DNA of 64,000 nt from Abelmoschus esculentus (lineage: Eukaryota > Streptophyta > Magnoliopsida > Malvales > Malvaceae): contig JAUCBN010000022.1 in the NCBI GenBank assembly GCA_035048815.1, positions 15,852,501 through 15,916,500 of the forward strand, read 5' to 3'. Of this stretch, positions 42,533 to 54,519 are shown piece after piece (positions within the stretch are counted from its first letter, which is position 1; every line of letters starts with the position of its first letter). The notes beneath the pieces were generated by a model. It ran no database searches and was not told where the DNA came from. It saw only the letters and a list, made by a program, of their open reading frames with translations. A program made the translations under genes and the position numbers.

Positions 42533-44515
42533 TTATCCTTTGAAGTTGACCAGTTCATTATTCTGACTCTGAATGGTGCAGTGCGCTGCCTCGTACTTTG
42601 CCTTCCACGCTCCTCCGGCATCCTGACATAAAGCCCCTTCGAAGTCGACTAACTTCTCTCGCAACTCTTGTACTTGGCTCTCAAGCAAGGCAATCTTCTG
42701 TTGTAGACCCTCCTTTTCTTTTTCCATCATAACCTTGTCCTCGTTGTGATACTTGGTAACCAACTCCTCTAACTGTGCTACCTGGGTTATCAGCTCAAGG
42801 TTCTTTGCCTGCTCTTTCTCTAACATCTTCTTCGCCTTGTAGTTCGCTTCTCTTGCTTCGCGGCACTTTCGTTCGTAGAGCTTCTTGTAGTCTTCCTTCT
42901 CTCTCATCATCCTATCTAAGCATTCAGATAAATCCTCAATGATCTTTCTTTCACCTTCTTTCGGGTATTTTCTCTTATGCCCCTCAGACATCTCTCGTGC
43001 CTCTCTCAGATCCCGACTTAACTTTTCATTCTAAAGTGTCAGCTCTTTCTCTTTCCTCTCCTGTGTCATCTCCTGATACTTTGTGAAGTTCAAATCTTGC
43101 GTAAGATCATAAATCCTCCTCTCCTATCTTTGCAAATCCAGATCCCGATCTTCCTTTAGTATTTCTAGTGCTGATGGCGCTTCTTGGGCTACTTTATTCG
43201 ACGATGATCCATCATCCCTCGGTACTCCTCAGAAAGCTCCATCATTCACCCTTTGCGCCTTCCATTCATTATATCTGGCCATAACTTCGGACTCTCGGTA
43301 AGGCTGAACTCTTCTAAGCGAATCCCATGCTTTCACAATCTGAGCTATCTTAGATCTGTACCCTTCGGTTTGGTGTGTATAGCTAAAACTTGCCTTCCCC
43401 GCTGTAGCCGGTATGAACTGTCTAGACCCGAACTGCCTTGAAACTAGAAGTGGGAAATAAGCTTTTCCACCCCATATGCCCGCCAAAGGAATCCAATCTC
43501 TATCTCCACACCGATACCGAAAAGTAGTTCCTCTATTCAACCAGCAAGCTTTCCAAACAATGTCTGAATCTGTCAAGTCTCGAAAGAGATCTCTCCATTA
43601 AGCTTAGGTCTTCTTCTCCAAAACACAACTCTTCAAATATTCTTCAATAGGCGAGTAAGTGGTCCTAAACCTTAAGGCGCTATACGGTGAGCTCTAACGA
43701 TGACCTTTGAACCATACCTCTAGTAGCTGTATGCAACCCCAAAACCTTCCTTCGTCGGCCTTCTTGCATGCGATCAACGATCTATAAGTCTCGGCTAAAA
43801 TGGCAGGAACCAGCTTCAAACCTTTGAACAGTCTCTCGAACAAACCAACAATGGATTGGTCTATATGTTCAGGCGTTCTCGGAAACAACACCAACCCATA
43901 AATGCAAAGAGCGTAAATCCTTCTTGCTTTAGTGGGCTCTTCACTACTAGCGGCTATTAAATCCCTTAAAACCTTCCAGCTCACTCTTTGTTTTTCCTCA
44001 CTCACATCGTTGCCATCGTGACCCGTTATCTTCTGGTCCCAAAATTCCTTTTCCTTCCCAGTGATCTGCATCAGCTTCTTCTTGAAACCTAAAGTACTGT
44101 TGGGCTTAACGTATATCCTATCGCTCTTTATTGTCGGAAAATTAATCAAAACCTTATACTCCTCTAATGTAGGTGTCATGTCGATCTTCCCGAAAGTGAA
44201 ACAATTATACGCTGGATTCTAGAACTGTGTCATTGCTCTCATTAAGTGTCTGTCGATGGGAACTTTCACTAACAATGCAATGTCTCCAAATTCCTTCTTG
44301 AATTGCTCCTTCATGTCACTAGTCCACTGTTCCCATATTTTTTGAACTTCGGAGAGACACGGGCTCTGATTTGTGTTGATCCTGACATATCCTTTCAATG
44401 CTGAGACGCTTCCTGAAGGTAAGCTATCTCCTTTCTCATGTTGAACTGCTTTCGACCCTGTCCAAACTTCTATATTATCTTCTCCTATAATGATCCCTTC
44501 TGACATTTTGGACAC
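42533..44515 (-). pseudogene. Ogre-B ORF1: DUF7745-like domain plus coiled coil
   Basis: The pieces are at 44219-44515, 43694-44179, 43229-43576 and 42533-42991. The globular part has LSEVQKIWEQWTSD, MTPTLEEYKVLINFP, YALCIYGLVLFPRTPEHIDQ and AILAETYRSLIACKKADEGR. Next come TTFRYRCGDRDWIPL and SRQFGSRQFIP. Each has a counterpart in Ogre-A ORF1, although the two differ at most residues. The C-terminal part is a Lys/Glu coiled coil (EQAKNLELITQVAQLEELVT). Breaks include a TAA before WRDLF (near 43603) and a TAG near 43126 where Ogre-C has Trp. The function is unknown. The conserved shape suggests selection on this ORF in the lineage. Confidence 0.78.
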
Positions 44516-45107
44516 ATCTAACTTTACTGTTTCCTGAATCAGAAATAAAATAAGATAATAAAAAATGTTCCTGAAAATAACCAGAGAACAAGTTAAATTG
44601 CATATAAATAACCAGAGAGTATGTTAATAGAGAAATCCTAATTTTGGCGGTATTTCGGTAACATACCGTCTTATCTTATTGTCCTTGTCTGACTCTAAAA
44701 GGGGATGTGTTTCTACTCTATATATGTGCTTTTTGATCTAGACACTAGGTTCGCGAACTGTCGTTATCGTCTACTGCGACGATAAGACATCGATTCGGTG
44801 GTATAGGTCCCTTACAACGGAGGTCAAGACCCCACGATACGTAAGGTTAGTATACCAGAAGCAGATAAAAATCCGAAACTCTGAGCTGGAGAGCATCACG
44901 TCGGATAATATCTAACTCCCACTTAAGGGTGAAAGCTCGGGTCGAGAGCTTATGCATGAATGACAGGATATATCACAAAAAATGAAAATGCTACCCTCAT
45001 TCAGACGATGTTTATTTAACAATAAAAAATTAAGTTAATATCTATATTCAAAATGCTACGTAAATTTTTTTGAAAAAGTTAGGCCTGACTCATAAAAAAA
45101 AAATTTA
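44516..45107 (-). other. Ogre-B 5' leader
   Basis: Non-coding sequence between PBS and ORF1. No long frame is present. It includes several CG-rich patches near 44750-44950 with no recognised structure. Confidence 0.6.
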
Positions 45108-45126
45108 GTCCCCAGCGGAGTCGCCA
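45108..45126 (-). promoter_or_regulatory. Primer-binding site of Ogre-B (tRNA-Arg)
   Basis: Same 19 bases as at 13848-13866, matching the 3' end of tRNA-Arg with CCA. It lies three bases from the LTR start. Confidence 0.9.
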
Positions 45127-45129
45127 AGC

Positions 45130-47789
45130 TGTCGCGATCATTTTAAAACCGAAAACTGGTGGAAAATAGCCTGGCGAATTAGTTCTGAAAAATCGGAATT
45201 TTATCGTTTTTAATCTTGAAAAACCCAAATTTTAGAATAAACTTATTATTTAATTTTGAAAATTGATTTGGAGTCGTCACCGGCCACTTTGGTAGGCCAG
45301 ACACCATAAAACAAACCAGAGATTCGTTAAAAATATTTGGGTTCGGGAGTCGGTTACGTGTAAGGACGACCCTTACAAACGCCCAAAATTGGTACCTTAT
45401 TAATTACACGTGGCATTTTGGTATTTTGAATATAGATATTAATTTAATTCTTCATTGTTAATTAAACATCGCTCGAATTGAGGATATCCTTTTGATTAAG
45501 AAAATATATCCCTTTTAAACTTAGGCTTGAATAAGACGTCCTCTAGATAGGAAATCTCACCTAAATTTAAAGAAATATAAATTCCGCCTCAAAGGTTTAA
45601 ATGCATGATCATTCATTATCTTGTTCATTTTAAGTTCTAACCTTTGAGGCTCCATTAATTAAATATTTAAAAACCCTATTTAAATTATTAATTTCATCAA
45701 GTGTATGATAACATCCGAATGCTCGGACACCTCCATCTTGTCACTTAACAAAATTAATAACTTTACTAATGTCACTAATTAGCTACCTATCAATTTTATT
45801 TAATTCTAAACCTAAATTGGTGAATCAAGTTCTAGGTTTTGATAGCATATTAATTGATACCAAGGTACACTCTTTAGGCCAACATCATCGTACGTCAAAA
45901 CATCGGGCTTTTAGTGTATCCGAGGTATAAGATTCAAATGCCATCATTACTAATTATCTCCCTATTTAATTAATTAATTAAAGCAACTAATCCTGTAAGG
46001 CTCTAAATTAAATAACTAAATGATGATTAAGTGATCTCCTAACAAATATGCTATGTGATTTTTAAAATGAAATATAATTAAATAAAACAATAAAATAAAT
46101 AAGCAAGATAAAGGAACTAAATTATTTTTATTAGAATCATGAGAGTTTAAATTACAACAAGGATAATTAAATTGAGCACAAAGGGACTTACATGGTAAAA
46201 GACCAAAATTAAATTGGCAAAAGTTCAATTTTAGGGGATGAATTAGATTTAATTAAATTTAATTAATTTTAAAGTTTAGAATCTTTAATTAAATTAATCA
46301 TTTAATCAAATTTTCCTAAACTCTAAATTTTAATTAAGCCTAATTAAAGTCTAGTTTGTGGAAATTTGGTTTTAAGGTTCACTTAGGGCTAATTAGATCT
46401 AATTAGGTTAAATTAATTTTAAAACCCATCTTAAAAACTTAATTAAATTCAACTAAGAACCTAATTAAATAATTTCTAAGTTTTAAGAATTAAATTTAAA
46501 TCTAATTAATGTCTAAATTAATTAATTTTAAGTTTAGGGGTCAATTTAGGTTTAAATTAGATCTAACTAGGTTAAATTAATCTTAAATTTTATCTTAGAA
46601 ATTAGATTAAATTTAATTAAGAACCTAATTTTAAAAGTTCTAAGCCTTAAGAATTAATTTAAACCTAATTAAAAATCTAAATTAATTAATTTTAAACTGA
46701 GGGGTCAGATTAGGGACTAAATTGGGTGAATCTAAAGTTTTAAGGGCTAAATTAAGAGATATGGGACTTACATGAAATACAGCTCAAAATTCTGGGGACC
46801 TCGAGTGCAATTTCACCATTTATTCGAAAACGCGCGGATCCGGGTCGAACCCGGATCCAACCCGCGTGACCCGCCCTCAAAACCCTGCCGTTTTGGGGGA
46901 GATATACCCCCCTAAGACCGAGCAGACTCGACCATTTCACCCCTTAGATGACTCGGCCCAACTCACTAATCCTAAAATCCTCTAAACACAAACATCCAAA
47001 ACCCAAAAACTTTAACCAAAATGGATCAAAACAAGCTGATTTTGGATGATGTTCATCCGTGTTCTTCATGAACACGACGAACACGGATGAACACAGTTCC
47101 TCACCACCGCGTGCTTCGCCACCAGATCCATATCACCACCGTCCGGTGCCACTCTGGCGAGTTTTCCGACCACCGTCAGAAGGCCACTCCGAACATCGGT
47201 GATCAATTTCGGTGTCGGCGAACTCTTCGGGAACCTCGAAAAGCCTTAAAATACGCCAGAAACTTGAAAAAACCAGATCTAAACGTCTAAACCTTCGAAT
47301 CTTATCCTATTTAAACCCTAAACCCATCAATCAGACCGAATTTCTCCCTAAATCAGTCCAAATCAAAAATAAAACTAAAGAGGAACGAATAAGAGGAAAA
47401 AGAATAAGACAAAGAGCTTACCGTCGGCGGTCCTCCCTTGTTTCCTCACCGATCGAAATCTTCTCCGCTACTCAAGCTTCCGATTGCCTCTTTTGATTCA
47501 AAATCAATTTTGATTCAAGCTTTCCGACCCCCTAGTTTTGATTGAATCCCCTTTTAAAGGATTCAAATCAAACATCCTAAACCAATTCAAACTCTACGAA
47601 ATCCCTAAAAAATCTCCTACTATCCCTCAACATAATCCCCACTAAACCTAAAACTCTCCCATATCTTTAAATTTTCTGTTTTGTTTTGTTTTTTTGTTTT
47701 TTTTTTAATTTTTATTATTTTTTGTATTTTTATTATTATTTTTAGTTATTTAATATTTATTATTTTTTATTTACAAATTTGTGTTAACA
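45130..47789 (-). repeat. Central Ogre LTR shared by B and C (2660 bp)
   Basis: It starts TGTCGCGATC next to a PBS on the left and ends GTTAACA next to a PPT on the right. It therefore serves as the 5' LTR of B and the 3' LTR of C. It contains a 14-bp-arm inverted repeat (GTTCATCCGTGTTC) at 47051-47092 and a 10-bp-arm one (GGATCCGGGT) at 46836-46858. A long AT-rich part (46240-46720) is made of TTAATTAAATTTAA-like motifs. The frames inside have no family match. Confidence 0.92.
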
Positions 47790-47806
47790 GCTGCCCCTCT
47801 TTGCTC
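47790..47806 (-). promoter_or_regulatory. Polypurine tract of Ogre-C
   Basis: Minus strand GAGCAAAGAGGGGCAGC, immediately before the LTR terminus TGTTAAC. It matches the Ogre-A PPT in all but a few bases. Confidence 0.88.
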
Positions 47807-47879
47807 AATGCTGCGGAGCAGATGGACAAAGACTGAAAAACACGAATTTTGTTAAAGCCTTTTGGCTGAAGCTTGAAGC

Positions 47880-48395
47880 CATTTTTCTTATTACGAATTT
47901 CTTCAAGCAAAACCTGTGACGTAACTCGAAGTTGTCCTTCTTGTTCTGAGTTTCCTTGTTTCTGGGATATTTGGAGTTGTTCTACTTATTACGAAATTCT
48001 CCAGGTCTGAAGCTGTTCTTCTTATTATGAAATTCTTCAGATGAAATTCTTTAAACTTATCAAGTGATGGAGCTCGAAGTTGTTCTTCTTATTATGAAAA
48101 TCCTCGTCTCCGGGAGATCTGGAGCTGTTCTTCTTATTACGAAATTCTCCAGATAAAAAGTGGCGAAACCCGAGGCTGTTCTTCTTATTACGAAATTTCT
48201 CGTATCTCATGGAATTTGGAGTTGTTCATCTTATTACGAAATTATCCAAACTCGTCAAGTGATGGAGCTCGAGGTTGTTCTTCTTATTACGAAATTCCTC
48301 GTCTCCGGGAGATCTGGAGCTGTTCTTCTTATTACGAAATTCTCCAGATGAAAATGATGAAATTTGAGGTTGTTCTTCTTATTACAAAATTTCTC
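47880..48395. repeat. Tandem repeats in Ogre-C 3' UTR (~195-bp higher-order unit)
   Basis: About ten copies of a TGTTCTTCTTATTACGAAAT core are spaced 35-65 bp apart. A longer block that begins CAAGTGATGGAGCTCGA occurs at 48061 and again at 48256, giving a 195-bp higher-order period. The position between integrase and PPT matches the minisatellite of Ogre-A, but the sequence is unrelated. Confidence 0.88.
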
Positions 48396-48415
48396 ATGTT
48401 ACACCACTTCTTTCA

Positions 48416-48563
48416 GGACTCAAGCCGAGAAGGCTGCCAATAATATATAAATCGGGACTCACGCCGAGAAGGCTGCCAATAATATTTGAATCGAGACTCA
48501 CACCGAGAAGGCTGCCAATAATATTTAAATCGGGACTCACGCCAAGGAGGCTGCCAATAATAT
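48416..48563. repeat. 39-bp tandem repeat, about four copies
   Basis: Units share GGACTC, then GCCGAGAAGGCTGCCAATAA, with an exact 39-bp period (starts at about 48416, 48455, 48494 and 48533). It is a second, distinct array in the same 3' UTR. Confidence 0.92.
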
Positions 48564-49265
48564 CTTCTATTGTTGATTTCCTTGAATCATTTCTTAGTAG
48601 TTCTTGAGTTCTGTTTAACAGAAATATTATGCATTATTAGTATGCCCCTAATGAAAATGTTTCTATTATGATGCATGAGTACTACCTTGAAAGGCATGTA
48701 TTATCAGTCAATTTGTCAATTTGAAGAGTCCGATCGGCTCTTCTCTCTCTTTTCCGCATTCGTGGTCTTCATCTCACATATAAAAGGCAACCTTTGATGA
48801 TTGTCTTCTTCGTAAAGCTACTTTGAGGCATTCTTTCGAGTCAAATTTCGTCTGAATGTCAGAACATATTCATTTTTAAAATAAATCTTACCTGTAACTT
48901 TTAAAACATAGAGATGACGAAAGATTTTTTGTATTCATTAATTCACATTAGTTCACTAGCATGATGCTTTGGATAGAATTGAAGGCTCAGCAGAAATAAA
49001 TGAATATCTTTATTGGAGCTTTTGTAAATTTATGAAAAGTGTGTAAAAACAATCATGGTAAAACAATTTAGAAGGGAAAAATCAGAAACCAAAATGCAAA
49101 TTCCCAAGCGCTTATCAAATGCGATCATCTGGGCTTTTCCCCGAGATATAAATTTAAAGATGATCTGCTTGTCTAACAATTCTTCGAATGAGGATCCAAC
49201 TTTGCAGACATGAAGACCCTTCCGAACTGCTTGATAACCGAGAGGTGTGAATTATCGGATGCCTA
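48564..49265 (-). other. Ogre-C 3' UTR between repeats and integrase
   Basis: Non-coding. I see no further repeat array in it and no domain. Confidence 0.6.
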
Positions 49266-49607
49266 TTATCGTGCATTTGAGCCGATATTCTTGGTTTTCG
49301 ACCCAAATCCTCTGTTGGTATCGAGGCGCCCTTTACGGGTTTTCATCTCGCCCCCTCGGAAATCTCGATGTATGGGAAAGATCTTTTTAAGCACTAGATC
49401 TCCCTCTCGAAATTCTCGCGGTCGAACTTTCTTATCATGAGCTTGAATCATCCGTTTCTGATACATTTGGCCATGGCAGATAGCTTTCAACCGCTTTTCT
49501 TCAATTAGATTCAACTGATCCAAACGAATCTGTACCCACTCTGCATCATCTAGTTTCACTTTTGATAATACTCGAAGAGATGAGATTTCAAATTCTAGTG
49601 GTAACAC
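49266..49607 (-). pseudogene. Ogre-C integrase C-terminal domain, shortened
   Basis: It shares LIEEKRLKAICHGQMYQKRM and HDKKVRPREFREGD with Ogre-A, but after HRDFRG it runs into a basic tail translated from the 3' UTR repeat module (a GGTTTTCATCTCG-like core on the plus strand). The WMPNWEGLYIV segment and the end of the protein are absent. A deletion has therefore fused integrase to the 3' UTR and removed the SH3-like tail. This copy's integrase is very unlikely to work even apart from its stops. Confidence 0.8.
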
Positions 49608-49639
49608 TGCTTTAGTACCGTATACCAGGGAATATGGAG

Positions 49640-50680
49640 TTACCCCGATAGAAGCTTTATCGAAGTTTGGTACGCAAACAAGGCGAAAGGAAGCCTTTCA
49701 TGCCAGTCTCTGTATGTTTCAGTCATCTTTGATATGATCTTCTTAATATTCTTATTCGCTGCCTCAACCGCTCCATTCATCTTTGGTCGATAAGCCACAG
49801 AGTTATGATGAATTATTTTGAACTGCTCACAGGTTTCTGCTATCAATCTGTTATTGAAATTGGTAGCATTATCCGTGATGATTCATTCTGGTAGACCATA
49901 CCGACAAATAATCTATTTCTTCAAGAACTTGCAAACTGTTATTCTCGTGATATTAGCATAAGAAACAACTTCTATCCACTTGGTGAAATAATCGATAGCC
50001 ATTAGGATAAAGCGATACCCATTTAAAGCCTTGGGGTGAATCTGCCCGATTACATCTAATCCCCAAACAGCAAAAGGCCAGGTTGAATTCATTATATGTA
50101 ACGGTACTGGCGGAGAGTTGATTTTATCTGCATAGATCTGGCATTTGTGACACTTTTTGGCATATTCTATGCAATCCCCTTCCATAGTAGACCAGTAGTA
50201 TCCGTATCTCATTATTTTCCGTGCCATCGAGAAACCTTTGGCGTGCATACCGCAAATTCCATCATGTACCTCTTCAAGAATACTTTTAGCCTCACGGGCA
50301 TTGACACTTCTTAGCAACACCTGATCTCTGCTTTTTCTGTATAAGACGTCATCATCTAATACATACGCAACAACCATTCTTCTGATTTTTCTTTTGTCAA
50401 TGTCATTAGCTCCAAATGGATAAGCTTGGAACTTGATGTATTGTAGAATATCAAAATACCAAGGATTACCATCCTCTTCTTCCAAGTTGCAGCAATAAGC
50501 GTATGCTTCATAGCTTTGCATTCGGATTAGCATCATATCCTCCGGTCTATTTGCTTGGAATACTGAGGCCAGTATAGCTAAGGAATCTACTATTTGGTTG
50601 TCCTCTCTAGGAAGGTATATAAATGTTATCTTTTCAAATTCTTCAATTATCTCTAATATCAACTTTCGATATTCTATCAA
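49640..50680 (-). pseudogene. Ogre-C integrase zinc-binding domain and catalytic core
   Basis: One phase throughout, broken by a TAG at 49913-49915 and a TGA near 49889. The zinc-binding part has the full set HDGICGMHAKG and CIEYAKKCHKCQ. The core shows the first Asp in WGLDVIGQIHP, the second in TDNATNFNN (near 49865) and the Glu in NGAVEAANKNIKK. The YLPREDNQI stretch at the upstream end is the tail of RNase H. The codon lost to TGA is most likely Arg (GLPERII in Ogre-A). Catalytic residues are all present, so this copy is closer to intact than Ogre-A. Confidence 0.88.
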
Positions 50681-50698
50681 CTTTATGTCTTTGGTCTC

Positions 50699-51155
50699 TC
50701 ATTCTCCACGCAGCTGATAAATATCTAAGGCTGAATCTCCGTATACCTTTAAGGCCTTTATCATTCTTTCTATTGCAGCCTTCAATCCCATAACACATGC
50801 TTCATATTCAGCCATATTTTTGGTGTACAAAAATTTCAACTTGCTCGTGAGAGGATAATGTATACCATCTGGAGATATCAACACAACCCCAATTTCACGT
50901 CCCAGGGCATTAACTGCCCCATCAAAATACAATTTCCATTTTTTCCATTTCTCCATTCTCTTCAACATAAATGGTCATTACATCCTCATCAAGAAAATCA
51001 AAGTTCAGAGGCTCATAATCATCTGAAGCTCTACTTGCAAGAAAGTCAGCTATGGCACTCCCTTTAATTACCTTTTGGCTAATATACACTATATCGAATT
51101 CGGACAACAACATTTGCCAACGTGCTAATCTCCTATTCAATGCGGGTGCTTCCAT
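50699..51155 (-). pseudogene. Ogre-C second RNase H, frameshifted
   Basis: Two overlapping frames: 50922-51155 (ARWQ, MLLSEFDIVYISQKVIKGSA, ADFLASRASDDYEP) and 50699-50968 (KLYFDGAVNALG, KNMAEYEACVMGL, KVYGDSALDIYQL). The Asp, Glu and Asp residues of the RNase H site are visible. A frameshift near 50930 splits the domain, and a TGA at 50699-50701 replaces the Trp seen in Ogre-A (EWETKD). This is the archaeal-like RNase H typical of Tat elements. Confidence 0.86.
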
Positions 51156-51188
51156 CAGAAAGTTTAATGGATCGAGCTTCGATATTAA

Positions 51189-52442
51189 TCATGTGGTGTG
51201 ATATAGCAGATATTGCCTGAATCGACGGGTAACCCAAATAAGTGCACAGCACATCTTTTGGATAAACGGGTACCATAGCTCACACTTGGTAAATTTCTTA
51301 CTTAGGTAATAAATTGCTCTTTCCTTATTTCTAGTATCATCATGTTGCCCCAGCACACACCCCATGGAATTCTCGAACACCGCTAAGTAGAGGATTAATG
51401 GTCTCTCAGGAATAGGTGCCACCAATACCAGTGCGTTTGATAAGTATTGTTTGATCTTGTCCAATGTTTCTTGGCATTCATCGTTCCACTCAATTGGGTT
51501 GTTCTTCTGCGGTAATTTAAAGATTGGATCACATCTATCGGTTAGCTGAGAAATAAACTGAGAGACGTGGTTCAATCTTCTGAGGAAGCCCCGAACCTCT
51601 TTTTGTGTTTTTGGAGGTGGCAAATTTTGAATCGCCTTAACTTTATCGGTGTCGATTTCGATGACCCTTCGGCTGACCACGAAGCCAAGTAGCTTGACGG
51701 ATGTAACCCCAAACGTACATTTATTAGGGTTAAGCTTCAACTGATACTTTCGTAGCCTTTGGAACAACTTTTTCAAATCCTGCACATGCCCATCCTCTGT
51801 TTGGGACTTGGCTATCATATCGTCCACGTAAATTTCGATTTCTTTGTGTATCATGTCATGAAACAGTGTTACCATAGCTCTTTGATACGTGGCCCCGGCA
51901 TTCTTTAACCCAAAAGGCATGACTTTGTAGCAAAACGTGCCCCAAAGTGTAGTAAAAATTGTTTTCTCCATATCTTCTTGATTCATTTTAATCTGATTGT
52001 AACCCGATAACCCATCCATGAAAGAGAACCACGAATGCCCTGAAGTATTATCCACTAGAACATCTATATGTGGTAAAGGGAAATTGTCTTTCGGGCTTGC
52101 CCTGTTCAGATCCCTATAATCCATGCACATCCGTACTTTTCCATCTTTCTTCGGTACAAGGACTATGTTTGCTACCCATTCTGGGTTTGCTGCCACCTAT
52201 AGGAATCCTGCATCGATCTGCTTTTGTACCTCTTCTTTGATTTTCAACAATATTTCCGGTCTCAACCTTCTAAGCTTCTGTTGTATGGGCTTGCAATCTA
52301 GTCTAATGGGCAGCTTGTGAACCACAATATCAGTATTCAAACCTGGCATATCCTGATAAGACCATGCAAAGACATCCTTGAATTCTCGCAATAAGTCTAT
52401 CAAATTTTGCTTTGCCCCTGGCGGAAACGCTGCTCCAATCAT
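51189..52442 (-). pseudogene. Ogre-C reverse transcriptase and first RNase H
   Basis: One frame with a single TAG at 52197-52199 just after DAGFL. The upstream piece has LLREFKDVFAWSYQDMPGLN. After the stop come VPKKDGKVRMCMDYRDLN, DNFPLPHIDVLVD, FSFMDGLSGYNQI and the catalytic YVDDM. The thumb and first RNase H follow (VLGQHDD, ERAIYYLSKKFTKCE). The stretch starting at 52196 begins with GTG (Val), not a real start. It shows what Ogre-A lost after VLGQ. Apart from the TAG the RT looks complete. Confidence 0.92.
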
Positions 52443-52858
52443 GACTTCCTTTTTCTCTTCTTTGGTACCCAGATTCAGAATCTCTATCTCTTTTTTGCGG
52501 GGTATGATTTATTTATCTTCTTTCTCTACCAACCTTAGTAATTCTTCAGGAACCTTATAGTCCGCATTATCTTCACACTCATTGATTTCTGTTAGACAAG
52601 AGATCCTTTTCAAGTCTATTTCGGGCTTAGGCATAGAATCATTCATACAATCATTGATTGGGAACCTACGAAGAAAACTTGTATATTTGGATGGGAATAA
52701 TAAATGGATAAAGAAAGAAATGGATGAAGCAAATGAAAGAAAAGAAAATGTTTGTCATTGACGAAAAGAAAAAAACATCTTTATTTGTTAGTGAAAAATA
52801 TGAAAAAGCCCTTTATAGAAAAATCCCTTATACTCGCGGGCAAAAAGTACAGGGTGGT
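52443..52858 (-). other. Ogre-C acidic linker region between protease and RT
   Basis: This corresponds to 6665-7207 of Ogre-A. Short frames only. Its Glu-rich coding character is visible on the minus strand but broken. Confidence 0.55.
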
Positions 52859-54519
52859 TTATGGCATTACTCTGTTTTTGAAAACTACAAGTAAATCCTC
52901 TATGGTCCAATTCTTTAGAGTCTCGCCTGGGAGGCACGGACGGATTCTCTCTAGAAAATTCGTCCTTAGTCCTTTAGAAATTCCTTCCACCATCAAACCA
53001 TCGAAAGCATCTTCGAATATTTCTTCCTCCTGCAGCCTAATAGCCTCTAAACAATTCTTCTCTGCTTGTTCAGTGATATTCACAAATCCATGAGAGATGA
53101 AGTCGATCTTTACACTCAATGAGGTTGGCTTCTTAACTGCGGATTTTTCGTATTTATTCCAATACGCTTTGATTGGAAAACCTAACCCAGCTTGACCCTT
53201 CTTGATAACCACGGGTCTTGGTCATAAATTTCCTTGTAATATTCTTCCCAGTCCTTTTCTAGCTCTGGCTCCTTTACAAAGGTCTGCTTAACAGTCATCT
53301 TTGTGCAGTTCGACAACCTTGGACATGGGAACTTGGTACCTTCAGCAAAAAATACGGCGTTGATGAACTCCAAGGCCCTGAAAGAACATTCCAATGCCTG
53401 CTCATTTGCTTGAACGTAAGGCGTATCAGTGGAAACGGATGCAATAATATCCTTTTCTACCCCAACACATACAAGTTTTCCATCTACTATGAACTTCAAC
53501 TTCTGGTGAAGAGATGATGGCACTGCCCCGGCGGAATGAATCCAAGGTCTTCTGAGTAGACAATTATAGGTGGGCTTGATATCCATTACAACGAAATCTA
53601 CATTGTACACTGATGGCCCAGTCAACAGCGGCACTTCTATTCTGCCTAACACGTCCCTTGTGGTCCCATCGAGTGCTTTGACCATATTTTGGTAGCTTTT
53701 CATGTGAGCAACATCTATGGATAACCTTTGTAAAGTTGCCATATGTAATACGTTCAGTGCTGAACCATTATCAATTAACACTCCCTGTACAACATGACCC
53801 TTGCAGTGAGTCGTGATGTTTAAAGCTTTGATAGACCCCATTCCACCATCCGGGATCTCATCATCAGTGAACGTTATATAATTATCCGCCATGATATGAT
53901 TAACAATCTGGTCTAACTTGTTCACTGATATATCCTTTGGAACGAAGGTCTGATTTAACACCTTTAATAAAGCATCACGATGTCCTTCAGAACTCAATAA
54001 TAGATCGAGAATGGAGATTCTGACTGGTTGCTTTTTCAACTGCTCAACAACATTATACTCACTGTGCTTCAAGAACATCAGAAATTCATGCGCTTGTTCC
54101 TCGGTGACAGGCTCATTCACCTTAGGAGCCGGATCTGCAAAAATTTTCTTTTTCTCAATATGCTTGGCCCTATCTTCCTCTTTATCTTGATCTGGTGAGT
54201 AACATCTTCCACTTCTCGTGAAATGTCTTACCTCGTTCACTAGCTCCTCCGTTTTGACTTTATCGTTTGCTTTGGGTTTTTCTGGCTTCACCTCCTTAAC
54301 GGGCTTTGAATTACTTGGCCCGGTCACACTCGCAGCATAATTTCGTGGAACCTTTCGTGTATCTTTGAACGAGAAGGGTGTTGGAGGAGTAATTACTATG
54401 CGAGGAGCAATTGCTGGTCTCGCTTCTCCATTATTACCCTTTGGTCTAGCTAAAATGACCAACGACCTATCTACACTATACTTTGGCCCGGTTGTTTCAG
54501 ACGTACATACGTCCATCAT
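52859..54519 (-). pseudogene. Ogre-C Gag tail, aspartic protease and G-patch, frameshifted
   Basis: The long frame 53182-54519 (445 aa) has the Gag-end motif FTRSGRCYSP, then LKVLNQTFVPKDISVNKL, the protease loop LIDNGSALNVLHMATLQRL, and CLLRRPWIHSAGAVPSSLHQ. Ogre-A has CLLGRPW, so a conserved Gly is Arg here. The second frame 52859-53212 overlaps by about 30 bp and continues the G-patch region (GLGFPIKAYW). A frameshift near 53200 separates them. The protease would process Gag-Pol. The substituted Gly and the frameshift argue against activity. Confidence 0.88.

Larger units (their letters stand above)
41681..45129 (-). mobile_element. Ogre-B: 5' portion of a Tat/Ogre element
   Basis: It contains, from right to left, the tRNA-Arg PBS, a leader, ORF1 and the first part of gag, and then stops inside gag at 41681. 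Everything downstream is absent. It uses the LTR at 45130-47789 as its 5' LTR. Sequence identity to Ogre-C is high over the shared gag and ORF1, so both belong to one recent family distinct from Ogre-A. Confidence 0.87.

Noticed and set aside
47087..47496. Plus-strand frames in the central LTR
   Set aside because: They overlap inverted repeats in LTR sequence, and the matching region of the other LTR does not keep them open.
48416..48563. Regular 39-bp repeats considered as a CRISPR-like array
   Set aside because: The repeats are contiguous with no unique spacers, and the genome is a plant nuclear one.
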